Program-made: the position numbers and the translations under genes
NCBI RefSeq assembly: GCF_040954645.1
Contig: NC_092808.1
Coordinates: forward strand, 16,173,883-16,237,882
From: Diabrotica undecimpunctata
Taxonomy: Eukaryota > Arthropoda > Insecta > Coleoptera > Chrysomelidae
DNA length: 64,000 bases
Direction of reading: 5' to 3'
Notes under the pieces: model-generated
What the model saw: only the letters and a program-made list of their open reading frames with translations
Database searches by the model: none
Told to the model about the DNA's origin: nothing
Part shown: positions 10,869 to 22,440 of the stretch, piece by piece
Numbering within the stretch: the stretch's first letter is position 1
How the letters are laid out: each line of letters begins with the position of its first letter

Positions 10869-11560
10869 ACAATAAGACCAAAGAGCTGATCAAAATGGTC
10901 GTAGAGGCCTGTGACGCAAGTATGCCCCGAAAACGCAGCTCAAACCAACGTTTACCGGTACACTGGTGGAATAACCACATAAGTTTTCTACGTGCCTTAT
11001 ATTAGAGTACCTTAAAACAAGAAGAACATCTTAGCGTGGCTGAAGACAGGAAAACTGCGCAGAGCTAGTAACACAGTACAAGAATGTACGTAGAAGACTA
11101 AATATGACAATAAAAGACAAAAAAAAATGCAATGCTGAATGAAGCTTATCAATGATGTGGAGAATGATCCATGGGGCAGACCATATAAGATAGCCATGAC
11201 TCACCTAAAAAAGCCATTCAATGCTGATACCTACATACCCCCAGCTCCTAGAAAAGATCATTATTACGCTATTCCATCAACAAAACTTTTATCATCAAAT
11301 CGAGGAGTGTGAAGCTGAAGAAATCCCGTCGATCACGGAAGATCAACTGATGGAGGCGTGTAATAGAGCAGAAGATAATAAAGCGCCGGGCTCGGATAAA
11401 ATTCCAAACATCGTTTTAAAAGCAGCCATTAAAGAATCACCGGCAATGTTCCTGGAGGTTTACAATACATGTCTCAAAGAGTGTATTTTCCCGCAGATAT
11501 GAAAGCAACAAAGTGCTTCTACCAAAAGGCATAACCAAAATCGGTATAACCATAAACGGA
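10868..11560 (+). mobile_element. R1-like LINE fragment
   Basis: Frame 1 to 11,005 carries EACDASMPRKR and VHWWNNHI, the linker between endonuclease and reverse transcriptase in R1-clade elements. After degraded sequence, a second frame (11,300-11,502) has PSITEDQLMEACNRAEDNKAPGSD followed by LKAAIKESPAMFLEVYNTCL, the start of the reverse transcriptase domain (block 0/1). The sequence then degrades at about 11,520 (LLPKG). No catalytic box remains. Several frameshifts and stops make it a pseudogene. Confidence 0.65.
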
Positions 11561-12076
11561 AAGATTCTTGTTTATTTCCTGCGTAAATATCTAGGCGGGT
11601 CCAAGATTAATCGAAAAAGCAATTCGTTTATTATAAACTCCAAAATGTGTTTGGATTATCAATCTCAGAGATACAAAAAGATTAAGAATATTTTTCGGTG
11701 TTTTGTGATATACGGGATGAAACAAAAATGCTGCAACCTGTATATATAGGGTAGAAATAAATATTCCCATAATTGAGCAAATGGGTCCCTTGAGAGTGGT
11801 GGTGAGCTAGAGAATTATACATCCTAACCTAAAAGAGTCTTCTCCGCCATCTCTGTATCTGATATGTAAGTCGTAACTTTTTCAGATAATAAGGTTTATC
11901 TTAGAACTTTTTCAGTTTAAACCTAAATTTACAAGCCCTTTATCTATTAACTAATTAATGACTGACTATAATGTAGAGTTTTCATCAGACTGGTTATATT
12001 GAATGCCATTATGGTCTCAATATATTATATATTGTGTCATCGAAATTTTTCATTTCTCATTTAATTAACATTATAT
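11561..12076. other. No gene seen
   Basis: AT-rich sequence between the R1-like fragment and the target site of the RTE-like insertion. The open frames here look random in composition. Confidence 0.4.
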
Positions 12077-12087
12077 AGAGTATTAGC
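12077..12087. repeat. RTE target-site duplication, left (11 bp)
   Basis: AGAGTATTAGC, repeated exactly at 14,014-14,024. Confidence 0.85.
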
Positions 12088-14013
12088 AAAGAGATATTAA
12101 AAGAACCGAAACGAAAGAAAGACAATTGGATGACCGACGAGATACTCGGCATGATGGAACAACGAAGACAAGCCAAGAACAAAGACAGTTACAAATACAA
12201 AATCATTAACAACGAAATCAGAAAAAAGATAAGAGAGACAAAACAAACTTACTATGAGGAAAAATGTAAAGAGATAGAGGATCTTCAGAACAAATACGAC
12301 CTATTCAACATACATAAAAAGGTTAAAGAAATAGCAGGACTGCAAAAAAGAAACCACAACACAACTCTTTTAGATAAAAATGGAAATACTATGATAACGA
12401 CTGACGAAAAACTAAAACGATGGGAAGAGTATATGGAAGAGCTCTTCGACGACGAAAGAGGAAACCCACAAGACTTGTCTTTTGAGGACAGAGAAACAAG
12501 TATAGAAATTACAAAGGAAGAAATACTGTATGCACTAAAGAACACCAGAAACGGAAAAAGCCCGGGGCCAGATCAACTGCCCATTGATATCCTTAAAATA
12601 ATAGAAAATGAGTACATTGATGTCCTCTTAAAGCTTTTTAATAAAATTTATCAATCGGGTGACATACCCAACGAATGGTTGAGCTCAACATTCATTTGTC
12701 TCCCAAAAAAGAAAAATGCTAGAGAATGCACCGACCACCGTACCATAAGCCTGATGTCTCATACACTTAAATTGTTTTTAAAGACCATTTATAAACGCAT
12801 TTACAAAACACTTGATATGGATATTGAAGAAACTCAATTTGGATTCCGTAATGGCGTAGGTACCCGTGAAGCTCTATTTGCATTCAACGTACTAATCCAG
12901 AGATGCTTGGATGTGAACCAAGATATATACGTCTGTTTCATAGACTACAACAAAGCTTTCGACAAAGTCCGCCACAAAGAGCTAATGGACATTCTCAAAG
13001 CAAAACAACTACAACACAATGACCTTCGAATTATAACAAATCTATATTATAAACAACAGGCACACGTACGCATTAATGAACACACATCAGAAGAGTTCGA
13101 AGTTAAAAGAGGAGTGCGACAGGGGTGTGTATTGTCACCACTACTATTCAATGCATACTCTGAAGAAATTATGAAAAGAGCTCTTGAGGGAGAAACAGCA
13201 GGAATCAAGGTCAACGGAACACCAATTAACAACATTAGATATGCGGACGATACTATCATAATAACAGACAACCTCCAAGACCTCCAAAAGCTAATGAACA
13301 AGATAGTTGAGTATGGAGAAGAATATGGATTATCAATAAACACCAAGAAAACCAAATTTATGAGAATATCAAAAACCCAAAATAATGGTGAAAGCCTGAC
13401 AATTAACGGTAGTGGTTTAGAACAAGTTGAAAACTACCACTATCTTGGCACAATAATTATTCACACAAACGATTACTCCAAAGAAATCAAAGTTCGAATA
13501 GAGAAAGCACGTACAAACTTCAATAAAATGAGAAAGGTACTTTGTGCAAGAGAACTAAAATTGGATTTGAGAGTTAGGCTGGCAAGGTGTTGTATTTTCT
13601 TGACTCTGCTTTATGGGATAGAAGCATGGACACTTAACGCGTCGACTGCTAAAAAGTTGGAAGCATTTGAAATGTGGGTGTATAGAAGAATCCTGAAGAT
13701 ATCATGGACCGAGCATGTAACAAATAACGAAGTCAACAAAATAATAGAAGTATTGGAAACCATCAAGACACGAAAGCTGCAATACCTGGAGCATGTTATG
13801 CGTAATGAGAGATACAACCTACTTCAATTGATTATACAAGGGAAAATCCAGGGCAAGAGAAGTGTAGGAAAAAGAAGAATCTCATGGTTGCGTAACTTGA
13901 GGGAATGGTACGGATGCACATCAATTGAACTATTCAGAGCAGCAGCATCTAAGATCAGAATAGCCATGATGATTGCCAACCTCCGTCGCGGAGATGGCAC
14001 GTGAAGAAGAAGA
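12088..14013 (+). mobile_element. RTE-like LINE, 5'-truncated, young copy
   Basis: Bounded by an 11-bp target-site duplication. The copy starts abruptly inside ORF2 and ends with the stop codon and a short GAAGAAGA tail with virtually no 3' UTR. The coding part is uninterrupted, which points to a recent insertion. Clade assignment (RTE-like) rests on the lack of RNase H, the microsatellite-like tail and the C-terminal sequence; a search would confirm it. Confidence 0.85.
12130..14004 (+). CDS. Reverse transcriptase of an RTE-like LINE (624 codons, N-terminally truncated)
   Basis: It would copy element RNA into DNA at the nicked target. From residue 1 there is a lysine-rich linker (about 1-100), then NGKSPGPDQLP (about 140-150), the thumb-side motif ETQFGFRNGVGTREAL, and FIDYNKAFDKVRH with the first catalytic Asp. 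RGVRQGCVLSPLLFN and RYADDTII with the YADD active site come next. The C-terminal part has LLYGIEAWTL, YRRILKISW and a RISWLRNLREWYG tail. The apurinic endonuclease is missing because the copy is truncated; the frame is open upstream of the listed ATG to about 12,079, so that Met is internal. All reverse-transcriptase catalytic residues appear intact, although the copy has no evident promoter or endonuclease. Confidence 0.85.
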   Translation: MTDEILGMMEQRRQAKNKDSYKYKIINNEIRKKIRETKQTYYEEKCKEIEDLQNKYDLFNIHKKVKEIAGLQKRNHNTTLLDKNGNTMITTDEKLKRWEEYMEELFDDERGNPQDLSFEDRETSIEITKEEILYALKNTRNGKSPGPDQLPIDILKIIENEYIDVLLKLFNKIYQSGDIPNEWLSSTFICLPKKKNARECTDHRTISLMSHTLKLFLKTIYKRIYKTLDMDIEETQFGFRNGVGTREALFAFNVLIQRCLDVNQDIYVCFIDYNKAFDKVRHKELMDILKAKQLQHNDLRIITNLYYKQQAHVRINEHTSEEFEVKRGVRQGCVLSPLLFNAYSEEIMKRALEGETAGIKVNGTPINNIRYADDTIIITDNLQDLQKLMNKIVEYGEEYGLSINTKKTKFMRISKTQNNGESLTINGSGLEQVENYHYLGTIIIHTNDYSKEIKVRIEKARTNFNKMRKVLCARELKLDLRVRLARCCIFLTLLYGIEAWTLNASTAKKLEAFEMWVYRRILKISWTEHVTNNEVNKIIEVLETIKTRKLQYLEHVMRNERYNLLQLIIQGKIQGKRSVGKRRISWLRNLREWYGCTSIELFRAAASKIRIAMMIANLRRGDGT

Positions 14014-14024
14014 AGAGTATTAGC
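14014..14024. repeat. RTE target-site duplication, right (11 bp)
   Basis: Second copy of AGAGTATTAGC, directly after the GAA-type tail. Confidence 0.85.
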
Positions 14025-14129
14025 TCTCTTACTTAATTTACGTTATAGTTGTTGGCTCAATTTAATTTAATTTTGATTTTAACTTTTGTTTTGATTTAGT
14101 TGCTCATTGCTTGTTTTATGTTATTTTTA

Positions 14130-14270
14130 CCTTATAGTTTTTGTTAGACAAAAACCTTTGAACTATGGCCTGAAGATCGGACATATATTTTAATATTGTA
14201 AGCCTCGAAACCGGTAGCCTAATAATTCTACAATAAAAGACTACTTAAGATTGTGAGTATTGACTGACCT
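14130..14270 (+). repeat. Penelope-type 3' tail motif (solo)
   Basis: The sequence CCTGAAGATCGG, about 30 bases of AT-rich spacer, then CCTCGAAACCGGTAGC and an AATAAAA signal resembles the terminal tails of Penelope-like elements. No coding region accompanies it. The call is by motif resemblance only. Confidence 0.35.
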
Positions 14271-14744
14271 CCTATACATTAGTTTCTACTTCTCATTTAA
14301 TGTCTCTATTTTGTTAGTTATTTTTCATGCAATTTTTAATTTAAACCTGCTTGGAGTAAATATAATTTGATGACTAGAAACGAATTGATCGAGACTAGTA
14401 AATCAATGTGAAGAACTGCTATTTTGTGAGGCTTCCCGTGACACCTTCTCCTCGTGGCGCTAGTTCCTTGACGCTTGCCTCAGCATTTTATTATATAGAA
14501 AAAAGTAATATAACGCCAGTACAAAAACTTCGCTTCAAAAATACCGAATACCTGACGAGAAAGTATAATTATCCCCTTATTTAAAAAAAATATATGAAAA
14601 AGATGATCGTAAAAATTATCGCGGGATAAGTATCTGAAGCGCTGTTATGAAACTGACTACAAAAATTACATCGCTTGAAGTATAAAAAACCGGAATATGT
14701 AAAAAACCTGAGCTGATATGAGCTGAACCCTATCTAACTCATCT

Positions 14745-14945
14745 TCTTCTTAAGGTGCCCTCTCCATTACTGGAGGTTGGCTATAACTACAGCAAATTGC
14801 TCTCTATCTTGAGCTGTTCTTAGTATCGAATGTGTGTCCATGCCTGTCCAGCCAGGAGCATTTTCTTCTTTCTGGACCGCTTCTTCCTTCCACTTTCACT
14901 TCCATTATCCGTCGTAGAAAGCGGTTTTTTGCTCCTCTGTAAATA
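14745..14945 (-). mobile_element. 3' end of an RTE-like LINE
   Basis: On the minus strand one frame reads SILRTAQDREQFAVVIANLQ, then a stop, then a short tail ending in AAGAAGAAG. This is the C-terminal signature of the RTE-like family (compare FRAAAS...IANLRRG at 13,930-14,000). Only the last 60 or so codons survive, with the reading frame shifted upstream. Confidence 0.6.
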
Positions 14946-15029
14946 TGTGTCTAACTCATATGGACTCAAATAAAAAAATCAAGTAGTGGGAAAAAGTTAA
15001 CTTTTAAAATAAATGATATGAAAGGATGC

Positions 15030-15180
15030 TAGCTATTGCTATAGAAAACTGTACGACAGACTCATGGAAAAATTGCATTACATGTACTAGAAAAGAAGAA
15101 GGCAAAATGTGGGACCTACACATTAGAGTCGACGTTTTCGTTGAACCTTTTTTTAACAATGTGACTAATAGTGTTTTCTT
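15030..15180 (+). pseudogene. Possible transposase remnant
   Basis: One frame reads AIENCTTDSWKNCITCTRKEEG and continues KMWDLHIRVDVFVEPF. It resembles the C-terminal segment of DDE transposases that place a conserved W-x2-C and a later W-x-L motif here. It is too short to classify, and no ends are visible. Confidence 0.25.
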
Positions 15181-15353
15181 CAGACAATAGTTAATATTTT
15201 GACCTTTTGTGGATGCCGAACTACTTTGTCAATAGTACTTCATATAATTAGGTTAGTTAATTTTGTTTACATACATTATTAAATTAAAATACTTATGTCT
15301 TCTTTAACTCCTACATACGTTATTAATTTTTAAAACGTAAATAAGCTTCACAT

Positions 15354-15365
15354 AATAATGTTTCA
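15354..15365. repeat. RTE target-site duplication, left (12 bp)
   Basis: AATAATGTTTCA, repeated at 17,266-17,277. Confidence 0.85.
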
Positions 15366-17244
15366 CGTAGTAATGGGCGACTTCAATGCCAAAGTTGGCC
15401 AGGGAATGGTGGATGGATATGTGGGGGAATATGGTTTAGGAAATAGAAATGAACGTGGTGACCGTTTGATACAATTTTGCCAGACGGAAGAATTTGTAAT
15501 AGCTAATACACTTTTTAAGCTACCAAAAAGAAGATTGTATACATGGAAATCTGCCGGTGATACAACGAATAGAATAATCCGAAATTAAATTGACTTTGTC
15601 CTCATTAGACAAAGATTTCGTAATTCTATACTGTCTGCCAAAACTTACCCTGGAGCAGACATCGGTTCAGACCATAACCCCATAGTAGTCACATTACGAA
15701 CAAAATTGAAACTGGTTAAAAAACCCACACAAAGTAGAATTGATATTAAGAGATTAAGGGAACCACAAACAAAGGAACAAACTGTTAAAACTCTTACTGA
15801 AAATCTACGTAATGCCCAAGAACTGAATAAAAGTAGTTATAACATTGATCAGAAATGGGAAAATATAAAAGTAGCAATTATTAAAACAGCAAATGAAAAC
15901 TTAAAAGCAAAGAAAAGAAAACATAAAGACTGGATGACTGAAGAAATACTACTATTAATGAATGAAAGAAAATCATTTAAAACAAAAAATCCAATTGAAT
16001 ATAATGAAACTGATCGATTAATTAAAAAGAGAATAAAAGAAGCTAAGGAGAGAATGTTTCATGAGCAGTGCCAAGAACTAGAAGAAATTGAGAAAAAATA
16101 TGACTTTTTTAACATGCATAAAAGAATTAAAGAATTAACAGGAATGAGAAAAACACTTCAAACTAGGCAACTAAGAGATGAAAGTGGTGCACTTATAATA
16201 GATATAAACCAAAAAATGCAGAGATGGGCACAATATATAGCACAACTTTTTGAAGACAAAGAGAGAACAGAAGCACCAAAAGAATTTAAGGATGATACTG
16301 AGCCTGAAACAGCAAAAGTGAAAGTTGAAAATAAACTGACCGAGGATATCCAGATTCGCCTTGGGATCCGCCAAGGGTGTATTTTATCACCATTGTTATT
16401 CAATTTATACAGTGAAGCCATTTCAGAATTAGCGCTTGCCGAGGTCAGTGAGGGCCTTATAATAAACGGTGAGCCACTTAATAACATAAGATATGCTGAC
16501 GACTCTGTCCTTCTGGCAGGAACACTAGAAGAACTGCAACACCTTGCTGAACAACTAAATATATATTGTAACGATTATGGACTAAAAATAAATTTGAAGA
16601 AAACCAAGTTCATGGTATTTACAAAAGCACAAAACATCAAAGTTAAGCTAGTACTAGATAATACAGAAATTGAACAAATATCTTCGTACAAATACCTTGA
16701 AGCATGGATCACAGAAGATACTGATCAGACAAAAGAAATAAGATGCCGCATTGAAATTGCACGGTCAACTTTTAATAGAATGAGAAAACTTTTTTGTAAT
16801 CGCGATATCAATATATCGCTTCGAATAAGAATGCTTTGATGTTATATTTTCTCTACCCTTTTGTATGGGGTTGATGCTTGGACACTTAAAAAATCCAACA
16901 TTAAAAACCTAGAAGCATTCGAAATGTGGTGTTACCGACGTATTTTGAAAATATCATGGATGGATCGCAAAACAAACGAACAAGTTCTCGAACAACTAGG
17001 GAAACAATGTGAAGTTTTAAATTCCATAAAAATCAGGAAATTGGAATACTTGGGGCACATCATGAGAAGTGAAAAATACGAACTACTAATGCAGGGAAAA
17101 ATCAAAGGCAGAAGAAGCGTAGGAAGACGTAAAATCTCGTGGCTACGCAATCTCCGTGAATGGTTTGGATGCAGTTCAATTGAACTATTCAGGCGCGTAA
17201 CCAACAAAATTATAATTGCCAGAATGATTTCCAATCTCCGATAG
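15358..17244 (+). pseudogene. Endonuclease/reverse transcriptase of an RTE-like LINE, two stops and an internal deletion
   Basis: A single frame covers the whole stretch. It starts with VMGDFNAKVGQG, part of the apurinic endonuclease, and reaches GADIGSDHNPIV, the terminal endonuclease motif with the catalytic Asp-His pair. After a lysine-rich linker the protein jumps from the linker (about 16,310) directly to ENKLTEDIQIRLGIRQGC. The fingers and the first catalytic Asp block are therefore deleted without a frame change. RYADDSVLL (16,490-16,515) remains, as does the full C-terminal region. Breaks are TAA at 15,586-15,588 and TGA at 16,837-16,839. The latter sits where the paralog at 31 kb has Arg (RMLRCYIF), consistent with CGA to TGA decay. 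The first three codons belong to the target-site duplication. Confidence 0.85.
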
Positions 17245-17265
17245 GAGCGGAACTTGAAGAAGAAG
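15366..17265 (+). mobile_element. RTE-like LINE, truncated and internally deleted
   Basis: Flanked by 12-bp direct repeats and ending in (GAA)n a few bases after the stop codon. It enters in the endonuclease domain, so the 5' end is missing. A near relative lies on the minus strand at 30,652-31,900. Confidence 0.85.
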
Positions 17266-17277
17266 AATAATGTTTCA
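17266..17277. repeat. RTE target-site duplication, right (12 bp)
   Basis: Second copy of AATAATGTTTCA. Confidence 0.85.
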
Positions 17278-17656
17278 AATATATATACAAAAATATAAAT
17301 TTGATAAAAATACATTTTTTAATAGATATTAATTTTTAAAATTTACTTAACAACGTAGACAATATAGTCAGGTGAACACCCAAACTGATTGATATATCTC
17401 TCTAACTTGCAGCTTCGATTATCACCGTTTTGTTCTATTGGTCAGAAGTGTCACGATTTATTAGATACTTTAACAAGTTCCTTATTCTATGAATATTTAT
17501 TATTATTATTATACATAAGCGAGGGCAGAGGAACTAAGTCCCTATTATGCCCAAAAACAAAGAAATTTCATTAATAACCTACTTGTAAAAAACAAAAATT
17601 ACAAATAAAAGAAATAAAATGACAATTTTTGGTTTAAAAGAAAAACAATATTTTAA

Positions 17657-20431
17657 CTATAATGTAAAACGGTCAAGTCTGTTTTTGAACGAGTTGGTAC
17701 AGGGAGCAGAGACAATGTTATCGTTAAGGTTATTCCAGCACTCAAAAACTCTATTTGGTAAAAAGTTCTGCCTTGATCTTGTAGAAAAATTTTCTTTCTG
17801 TAGTTTGAACTGATGACCTCTGAGGCGGTTATCTTGATTAATGATAAACATTTCATCGAGATTTCCAAAATTGAATTTTAATATTTTAAAAGTTGTAATT
17901 AAGTCTCCACATTGTCGGCGAAGTTCAAAAGAAGTTAGGTTAGCCATACTAAGTCTTTCTGCATAAAATGGTCTTCTCTGTCCCAAAGAAATTCGGGTGG
18001 CTTTTCTTTGGACGTTTTCCAACATAGTCTTGTCTCGAACCAGATCAGGATACCACGTTGGTCTAGCGTATTCAAGTGTGGGTCTTACGTACAGGGTGTA
18101 AAGTTTACAGAATGATTGCATTGAAACTCTCGAAAAACACCTCCGAATAAGATACAAATAAAGGTAATATGGTCGGACCAAGTCAGGCTGCTGTTTATGA
18201 TAACACCAAGATCGTTATACGAAAACACAGAATCTAATGGCTGCCCGTTAACAAAGTACGGCACAAGTGGGTTATTTTTACCAATTCGAAGCACTACACA
18301 TTTTTCCGAGTTTAAGGGTAGTAACCACTGGGAACACCAAGTTAAAATAGAGTCCAAGTCCATTTGGAGGGTTAGCTGGTTTGTGATTGGATTGGCATAT
18401 ATTTTTGTGTCATCAGCGTAGAACGATATTTTACTTGAAAAAAAAAGGAACATCGCTGGTGTAAACCGTAAACAGCAGAGGTCCAAGGACGGAACCCTGA
18501 GGCACTCCACTTTCCACTAACATGTCCTGTGAGAAAGATTCGCCAACTCTAACTTTGTAATATCGATCTGTCAGAAAATCATTTATCCAACGAAGTAAAG
18601 TACCGCGAACTCCGAAATGTTCTAGCTTATGTAGAAGTCTACGCTTAGGTACACGGTCAAAGGCTTTAGAGAAATCTAGATAAACAACGTCGACCGGCTG
18701 CGAACTGTTAAGGGATGACGTCCAGTCGTTCACACAATGTAAGAGATTAGTTAGAGTAGAGCGACCAGAGACAAATCCATGTTGTTGTGTTGGAAAAACA
18801 TGTTCCTGGAGAAGGAATTTGGTCATCTTCTCGGAGATAATGGCTGCCATAACTTTGGCAACTACTGGCAGCAAGCTAATCGGACGATAATTGTTGGGGT
18901 TGAGTTTGTTGCCTTTTTTAAAAATAGGGGTAACGGAAGCTAATTTTCAACTAGGGGGTAAGGAGTTCTGGATGAAAGAAGTTTGCATAATTAACGTTAA
19001 GGGTATTGCAAGCGTGTCTGCGCACATTTTTAACAGTTTTGGTGTTAAACCATCTAAACCGGGTGAAGCGGCTGTTTAATTAAGTGTTGACGACATAATC
19101 CACTTTGAATTCAACTTGCTGTAAGGATGCGCCGACACGATTACAGTTAATAGCAAGTCAGGTAGATAGCCATCATTTGATTCTTTAGTAAAAACCTGTG
19201 AAAATGCTAAAGAGAGAGTTTCGGATCTGGTTGGATTTTTGAAGTAGAGGAATGTAAACTTTAGACGTCATGGAGGAACGTATGTATTTGTAGACTTTTT
19301 TAATGTTACCGCTTTCGATAACATTTGCTTCAAAATTTTGTCTTAGGGTTTTTAGAGATGTTTTTAAGTTATTTGAAAATCTGCGGTGACTTTGGAAATC
19401 ACTAAGAAGCCCGGTGTGTTTAAATTTTCGCCATAAATGTCGTTTGTGATTAATTTGTTTAATTGTTGTTCGATTTATCCAGGGTTTAAGGTTGTTTTTA
19501 TAACTCTTACGGAAAGTGGTATTTGTAGAAATTATATTGTGGACTTTATCGAGAAATGCAGTACACATTAATGAGGGGTCGTTTAAGTTTGCAAAAAATA
19601 AATGCCAGTCGATTTGAGAGAGTTCAATGTCCACTTCAGAAAATTCGGTAGTAGCATATGTTACAATATTATTTTGCGGGGTAATATTTGATTGAACTGA
19701 ATGTGAGCCGTTATAACTACATTATCTGACTTTCCTATAGGAGAACTGACTTCGAGAGATGAAATCAGCTGTTCGATATTAATAAGCACTAGATCTAAAG
19801 TAGAAGGTTGGTTATTATTTCTAAATCTAGTGGGTTCTGTAATGAGTTGTATCAGGTTTGAATTTACTACAAAGCTTTTAAATAAATTATGAGCGTTTTC
19901 GGCGTCAGATAATGAAGTTATTGGCCAGTTGATCTCTGGGAAGTTAAAATCTCCAGTAATGATAAGATTATCAAGAGATGATAGTTTTTTAAGTTTTGTG
20001 AAGAAAACATTATCGTGTGCAAGTAGTGTAGTAGGTGGACAATATATACATACTAAATTAAGGCAAAAAGAATTTTTAGTAACAGATAAGTGAACTGCAT
20101 CTATTCCAGTAATATATATTAGCTTAATGTTAATTTTGAAAGTTGTGGTAATAATATTAGATAAGTAAATGCATACACCGCAACCCACACGATTTTCTCT
20201 GTCTTTACGATATATTGTATATCCATTTATATTAACAGAGGAGTCAGGAATTGTGGGTTTAAGCCAAGATTCGGCAATACAAATAATTTCCGGTTTAAGA
20301 AGTTGCACTGTGTACACAAATTCGTCAAACGTAGCGGAAAGTGAATCTAAATTAGTATATAGAAATAGCCAGTCATTAAATTTGTCGATAGAAAAATTAT
20401 AAACGAAATTTCGTGATTTTGGGAGTGCCAT
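17657..20431 (-). pseudogene. ORF2 of a CR1-like LINE (endonuclease plus reverse transcriptase), decayed
   Basis: It starts at the ATG at 20,431. The endonuclease shows PEIICIAESWL, the YCPP strand, ITGDFNFPEINWP and KSDNVVITAH. The reverse transcriptase follows with SPGLDGLTPKLL, NNYRPISLLPVV, QQHGFVSGRST, VYLDFSKAFDRV, SGVPQGSVLGPLLF and FYADDTKIY. The C-terminal third (YVRPTLEYARPTW through NRVFECWNNL) ends at 17,657. Visible breaks: a frameshift near 19,640-19,661; a Trp-to-stop change near 18,950 (PPS-stop-KLAS); a single-base shift at an A-run near 18,437-18,446 just before the YADD box; and another shift near 18,110-18,150. It cannot encode a working enzyme. Confidence 0.8.
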
Positions 20432-20705
20432 TGATATATTTAATAGTTAAATCATGTTCACCGTTATTTTTACGAGTTTCTAGCTGACTTCGGAGTTCTT
20501 TTAAACGTACTTGTTGGATGGGCGTCTTGTCGTCAATTATTGAGAATTTTTCCGTGGCTTTGTTCTCCAGAAGTTTGGCTTTATTTCTCAGAATATCTTT
20601 AACGTGGTATTCCGAACCCATTACTACCTTTATCATTCGGGGAAATCGTTGGTTTGCTTTGCCGACTCTGTAGAAGGTGATTTGCTTTTCCTGGCAGCCA
20701 TTTGA
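20397..20705 (-). pseudogene. C-terminal end of ORF1 of the CR1-like LINE
   Basis: The frame ends FRLstop at 20,397, overlapping the ORF2 start by 35 bases in a different frame. It carries RFPRMIKVVMGS, DDKTPIQQVRLKELRSQLE and DLTIKYINGTPKI. That is the conserved end of the ORF1 nucleic-acid-binding protein in CR1/Jockey-type elements. Upstream of about 20,705 the similarity stops, so the N-terminal part is missing. Confidence 0.65.
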
Positions 20706-20759
20706 CTGCATGTAAATTATTAATATAGAAGTTGAAAAAGTATCTTTAATCACAACCTG

Positions 20760-21049
20760 GTGACAGTGTTGTCGCTTAAACTCAATTATAATTTCTCAGA
20801 ATTCATTGCCTACAATTTAGATACTCTAGGATAGACAAAGACGCAAGGAATGCAGAGACCACGTTGGTACAATGGACGATGAAAGACTCGCAAAAATTAC
20901 AAGTTCTGAAAAACCTAATATATCGAAACAACCTGATAGACCTTCAAAATGGTGGTATTAGAGCTGGACATGCTGGAGAGTCCTAAGATTTAGTTGTAAG
21001 AATGAACAGGACTTAATTCTAAATTAGAGGAAAAATTATTTTTAAATAT
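20760..21049. other. No recognised gene
   Basis: A short interval between two LINEs. One frame (KDARNAETTLVQWTMKDSQK) looks protein-like but I cannot place it. Confidence 0.3.
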
Positions 21050-22440
21050 TTTCTCTTTAAAAGCCGTGAAAATCTCAATGAATCTTCGTTAATGTGAGTA
21101 AAAATATAACATCAACTATTTTGCCACAACAAGATCCTATTTCCTATCTTCCCAATTTAAAAAAGGTCTCAAATTCATTCTTTATAAGACCAGTTGATAA
21201 ATCTGAACTGATCCAAACAATCTTCCTATAGTACTGATGGACTATCCATAAAAAATTTCTTAAATCTCCCAAAAAACGTGTTGGAAGTCGTGGTGTCACT
21301 AATTAACGATTCCTTTGAAAAAGGTATATTTTCAGAGTACCTAAAGACAGCCATTATTATTCCTCTTCATAAGGGTGGTGAAAAATCTAATGTCTGCAAC
21401 TATAGACCTAGTGTCTTGCTACCGGTCCTACCCAAAATTGTTGAGAGACTTATAAAAGTCCGACTTATGTCCTTTCTCGTTGAAAACAACATTTTATCAT
21501 AACGCCAGTTCGGCTTTTTATCTAATAAATATACCAGCGATGCTATGTTTTTTGTACTACATGAGGTTTATCAAGCACTAAACAATAATCTTTATACTGC
21601 CACTGTTTTTTGTAACTATGCCAAAGCTTTTAATTGTGTGAATCACATTTTGATAAAAAAAAAACTAAATTTCTACGGAATTCGAAATATTTCTTTCAAT
21701 TGGTTCCAATCTTACTTGAGGAATAGGAAACAACTAGTTACTAGAAATAACTAGTTAGAGCAAATGATACTGACTTTAGTCACAGAAGCATTGTATGTGG
21801 AGTACCTACCCCAAGGTTCAGTACTCGGTCCTCTACTTTTCCTTATCTTTATAAATGACATCACTAACTTAAAAATCGATAGAAACTTTTTTCTTTTTGC
21901 TGATGATACCAGTATTACCTGGAGGAACTCTAATATTGTAACTCTTCACGCAACTATAACTTCTGATTTACTTAAGCTAAAAACCGGGTTCGATTCTAAT
22001 TTACTCTCTTTTAACGTGGATAAGACAGTAGCATTATCCTAAAGAGTTCTTCAATCCTTGCTTCTTAATAACAGCCAGATCAGTATCGTTGATTCTGTAA
22101 AATTTCTTGGTATTTTTATAGACAGCAACACCTTAAATGGTCCCTTCATATCGATTTGTTAAGTAAGAAACTAGCCTCAGCTTGCAATGCAATAAGATCT
22201 GTCTCGAACGAAATCAATTTAGCATCTTCCTTTTCTTTGTTCGAGTCTCATCTTCGATATGACCTTCCTTTTTAGGGTTCTAGTCCAGCTGCCCACTCTG
22301 ATGTCAGTTTTAAATGACAAAAAAGAGCAATACGGTATCTTTTTGGCCTCAGTAGAATAACACGTTGCAGAAGCTGCTTCAAATTGTACAATTTTCAGTG
22401 AGAATGAAGCATATTTCTATTCTATTCTATTCTATAAAAA
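21050..22440 (+). mobile_element. CR1/L2-like LINE fragment with (TTCTA)n tail
   Basis: Successive frames encode SSYSTDGLSIKNFLNLPKNV, LKTAIIIPLHKGGEKS, CNYRP and RQFGFLSNKYTSDAM. VFCNYAKAFNCVNH follows, with Asp-to-Asn changes at positions that are normally catalytic, then PQGSVLGPLLFLIFINDI and FADDTSITW, the FADD box. Stops occur at 21,500 and 21,752 and near 22,040. The 3' end is a run of TTCTA units at about 22,415-22,435. It is dead, both by frame breaks and by loss of the block-A Asp. Confidence 0.75.

Larger units (their letters stand above)
17490..20710 (-). mobile_element. CR1-like LINE, nearly complete ORF2, decayed
   Basis: On the minus strand the order is: the end of ORF1, an overlapping ORF2 with endonuclease and reverse transcriptase, then a 3' UTR ending in (TAA)n at about 17,490-17,510. 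I could not find a target-site duplication. The 5' end of ORF1 is missing. Confidence 0.75.

Noticed and set aside
10736..11005. Start codon upstream of the (CA)n tract giving a His-Thr repeat protein
   Set aside because: The His-Thr run is just the translated microsatellite; only the part after it matches an R1-like LINE.
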